Below are positions 61,786-64,000 of a DNA stretch of 64,000 nucleotides, piece after piece. Position 1 is the stretch's first letter. Each line of letters starts with the position of its first letter. The translations under genes were made by a program, and so were the position numbers. Under the pieces are notes generated by a model. The model was not told where the DNA came from, did no database searches, and saw only the letters and a program-made list of their open reading frames with translations. The stretch is from Pseudomonas aylmerensis (GTDB lineage Bacteria > Pseudomonadota > Gammaproteobacteria > Pseudomonadales > Pseudomonadaceae), in the NCBI RefSeq assembly GCF_001702265.1, contig NZ_MAUE01000022.1, forward strand, positions 59,164 to 123,163. The letters are read 5' to 3'.

Positions 61786-63381
61786 ATGCCCGTACCCGAT
61801 CTGTTCCGCGACGGCCTGGCCCGTGGCTGGAAAACCCACAATGGCGCCGCCCTCGACAACGACCTGACCCTGGAGGCCGACGTAGCGATCATCGGCAGCG
61901 GCGCCGGTGGTGGCACCACCGCCGAGATCCTCAGCGCCGCCGGCTACAAGGTGTTGCTGATCGAAGAAGGCCCGCTCAAGACCAGCAGCGACTTCAAGCT
62001 GCTCGAGGACGAGGCCTACACCAGCCTGTACCAGGAAGGCATCGGCCGCATGAGCAAGGATGGCGCGATCACCATCCTGCAGGGCCGCGCGGTGGGCGGG
62101 ACCACGCTGATCAACTGGACCTCCAGCTTTCGTACGCCGGACGCGACACTTTCCCACTGGGCCAGCGAATATGCGGTGAAGGGCCACAGCAGTGCCGAAA
62201 TGGCGCCCTGGTTCGAAAAAATGGAGCAACGCCTGGGGATTGCCCCCTGGGCCATGCCACCCAATGCCAACAATGACGTGATCCGCAAAGGCTGCGAAAA
62301 GCTCGGCTACAGCTGGCACGTGATCCCCCGCAACGTGCGCGGCTGCTTCAACCTGGGTTATTGCGGCATGGGCTGCCCGGTCAACGCCAAGCAATCGATG
62401 CTGGTAACCACCATCCCCTCGACCCTGGAAAAAGGCGGCGAGCTGCTGTATCTGGCCCGCGCCGAACGCCTGCTCTACAGCGGCGACCACATCAGCAGCC
62501 TGGAATGCGTGGCGATGGATGAACGCTGCGTGGCACCGACTGGCCGCAAAATCACGGTCAAGGCCAAGCATTACGTGCTGGCCGGCGGCGGCATCAACAG
62601 CCCCGCCTTGCTGATGCGCTCGGATGCCCCGGACCCGCATTCGCGGCTGGGCAAGCGCACCTTCCTGCACCTGGTGAATTTCTCCGCCGGGCTGTTCGAG
62701 GAGGTGATCAACCCGTTCTACGGCGCGCCGCAGTCAATCTACTCCGACCATTTTCAATGGCAGGACGGCACTACCGGCAAAATGTCCTACAAGCTTGAGG
62801 CGCCGCCGCTGCACCCGGCACTCGCCAGCACCCTGCTGGGCGGCTACGGCACGCAGAACGCCATGGACATGAAGCAATTGCCCAACACCCACGCGATGCT
62901 GGCCTTGCTGCGCGACGGTTTCCACCCCGACAGCCCGGGCGGCAGCGTGGAGTTGCGCGGCGATGGCACACCAGTGCTCGACTATCAGGTATCGGCGTAC
63001 GCCTGGGACGGCCTGCGTCGCGCCTTTCACAGCATGGCCGAGATCCAGTTCGCGGCGGGAGCCAAGTCGGTCAAGCCGCTGCACCACGATGCGCGCTACG
63101 TGACGAGCCTGGGCGAAGCCCGCACGCTGATCGAAGGGCTGAACCTGGAACTGCACCGCACCTGCCTGGGCAGCGCCCATGTGATGGGCGGTTGCGCCAT
63201 GGGTGAAGACCCGAAAAATGCGGTGGCCGACAGCCTTGGCCGTCATCACCAATTGCGCAATCTGTCGATCCACGATGGCTCGTTGTTCCCCACCAGCATT
63301 GGGGCCAACCCGCAATTGTCGGTGTATGGATTGACCGCGCAACTGGCGACAGCCTTGGCCGAACGTCTGAAAACAGCGTGA
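61786..63381 (+). CDS. GMC-family FAD oxidoreductase
   Basis: A 531-residue flavoenzyme. FAD-binding motif VAIIGSGAGGGTTAEILSAA near residue 30, GGTTLINWTSSFRTP, and active-site C-terminal parts SAHVMGGCAMGED and SLFPTSIGANPQLSVYGLTA. A cysteine-rich RGCFNLGYCGMGCPVNAKQS segment lies near residue 185, as in membrane-linked alcohol/sugar dehydrogenases of this superfamily. It has no signal peptide, so export would depend on the Tat lipoprotein. The substrate is probably an alcohol. Confidence 0.9.
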   Translation: MPVPDLFRDGLARGWKTHNGAALDNDLTLEADVAIIGSGAGGGTTAEILSAAGYKVLLIEEGPLKTSSDFKLLEDEAYTSLYQEGIGRMSKDGAITILQGRAVGGTTLINWTSSFRTPDATLSHWASEYAVKGHSSAEMAPWFEKMEQRLGIAPWAMPPNANNDVIRKGCEKLGYSWHVIPRNVRGCFNLGYCGMGCPVNAKQSMLVTTIPSTLEKGGELLYLARAERLLYSGDHISSLECVAMDERCVAPTGRKITVKAKHYVLAGGGINSPALLMRSDAPDPHSRLGKRTFLHLVNFSAGLFEEVINPFYGAPQSIYSDHFQWQDGTTGKMSYKLEAPPLHPALASTLLGGYGTQNAMDMKQLPNTHAMLALLRDGFHPDSPGGSVELRGDGTPVLDYQVSAYAWDGLRRAFHSMAEIQFAAGAKSVKPLHHDARYVTSLGEARTLIEGLNLELHRTCLGSAHVMGGCAMGEDPKNAVADSLGRHHQLRNLSIHDGSLFPTSIGANPQLSVYGLTAQLATALAERLKTA

Positions 63382-63426
63382 AAAAACACGCTATTCGCCA
63401 TGTCTATAGTGCTTTCTTCTGCATAA

Positions 63427-63975
<549 letters not shown>

Positions 63976-63979
63976 TTTC

Positions 63980-64000
63980 TGTAAGCGGGCTTATTGTGGC
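63980..64000. repeat. Left end of a REP element at the window edge
   Basis: GTAAGCGGGCTTATTGTGGC after coaD matches the outer arm of the REP classes above and is cut by the window end. Confidence 0.5.

Overview
The window looks like the chromosome of a Pseudomonas, most likely of the P. fluorescens group. It is GC-rich. It carries pseudomonad gene blocks (mdc/mad malonate decarboxylase, pilGHIJ-chpA-chpC, algH-ruvX-pyrR-pyrB-pyrC', pilT-yggS-proC-yggT-metXW, ftsYEX-rpoH). Many gaps between genes hold short inverted REP elements of the kinds common in this group. No rRNA, tRNA, CRISPR array, insertion sequence or prophage was found.

Layout. 1-121: start of a cytochrome b561 gene. 403-6828: bioA, rsmE, an amino-acid operon (D-amino-acid dehydrogenase-like flavoprotein, RidA, periplasmic binding protein) with a divergent LysR regulator, and a hemolysin III/TrhA membrane protein. 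7032-8140: a split CHR (chromate-type) transporter. 8173-16252: the complete malonate decarboxylase system mdcABCDEGH-madLM with its regulator mdcR, behind a readable promoter and two dyads. 16513-19762: a small accessory island with a nucleotidyltransferase/HEPN pair, a DUF6124 gene behind an elaborate leader RNA, an orphan Ntox44-type toxin with a probable immunity gene, and an intact higA beside a broken higB. 19907-29752: the Pil-Chp chemosensory cluster. 29991-36096: gshB, tonB, algH, ruvX, pyrR, pyrB and the catalytically dead pyrC'. 36224-49771: TM2 protein, NlpC/P60 hydrolase, pilT, yggS, proC, yggT, metX, metW, a DUF4426 gene, rdgB, hemW, a DUF3392 gene, trmB, thiG, thiS, a DUF423 gene, mtgA and rpoH. 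49901-58818: ftsX-ftsE-ftsY, a pair of M16 peptidases, rsmD, a YheT-type hydrolase and a mercaptopyruvate sulfurtransferase. 58852-63381: TetR regulator, aldehyde dehydrogenase, Tat lipoprotein and GMC oxidoreductase, probably an alcohol/aldehyde oxidation unit. 63496-63975: coaD.

Most of the window is ordinary core genome. The unusual part is the 3.3-kb island. Its leader RNA (about 17905-18155, minus strand) contains CUGUUUAGG twice, once over the Shine-Dalgarno of the DUF6124 gene, and the complement CCUAAACAG once in a hairpin loop between them. The hexaloop GUGCAA also occurs twice, with its complement UUGCAC in the same central loop. There is an intrinsic terminator between the 5' and central domains. 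This is the architecture of a switch with mutually exclusive pairings. The neighbouring nucleotidyltransferase/HEPN cassette is bracketed by two sets of paired 13-bp TCCC-N5-GGGA elements with the same 21-bp spacing, and one set lies inside its own promoter.
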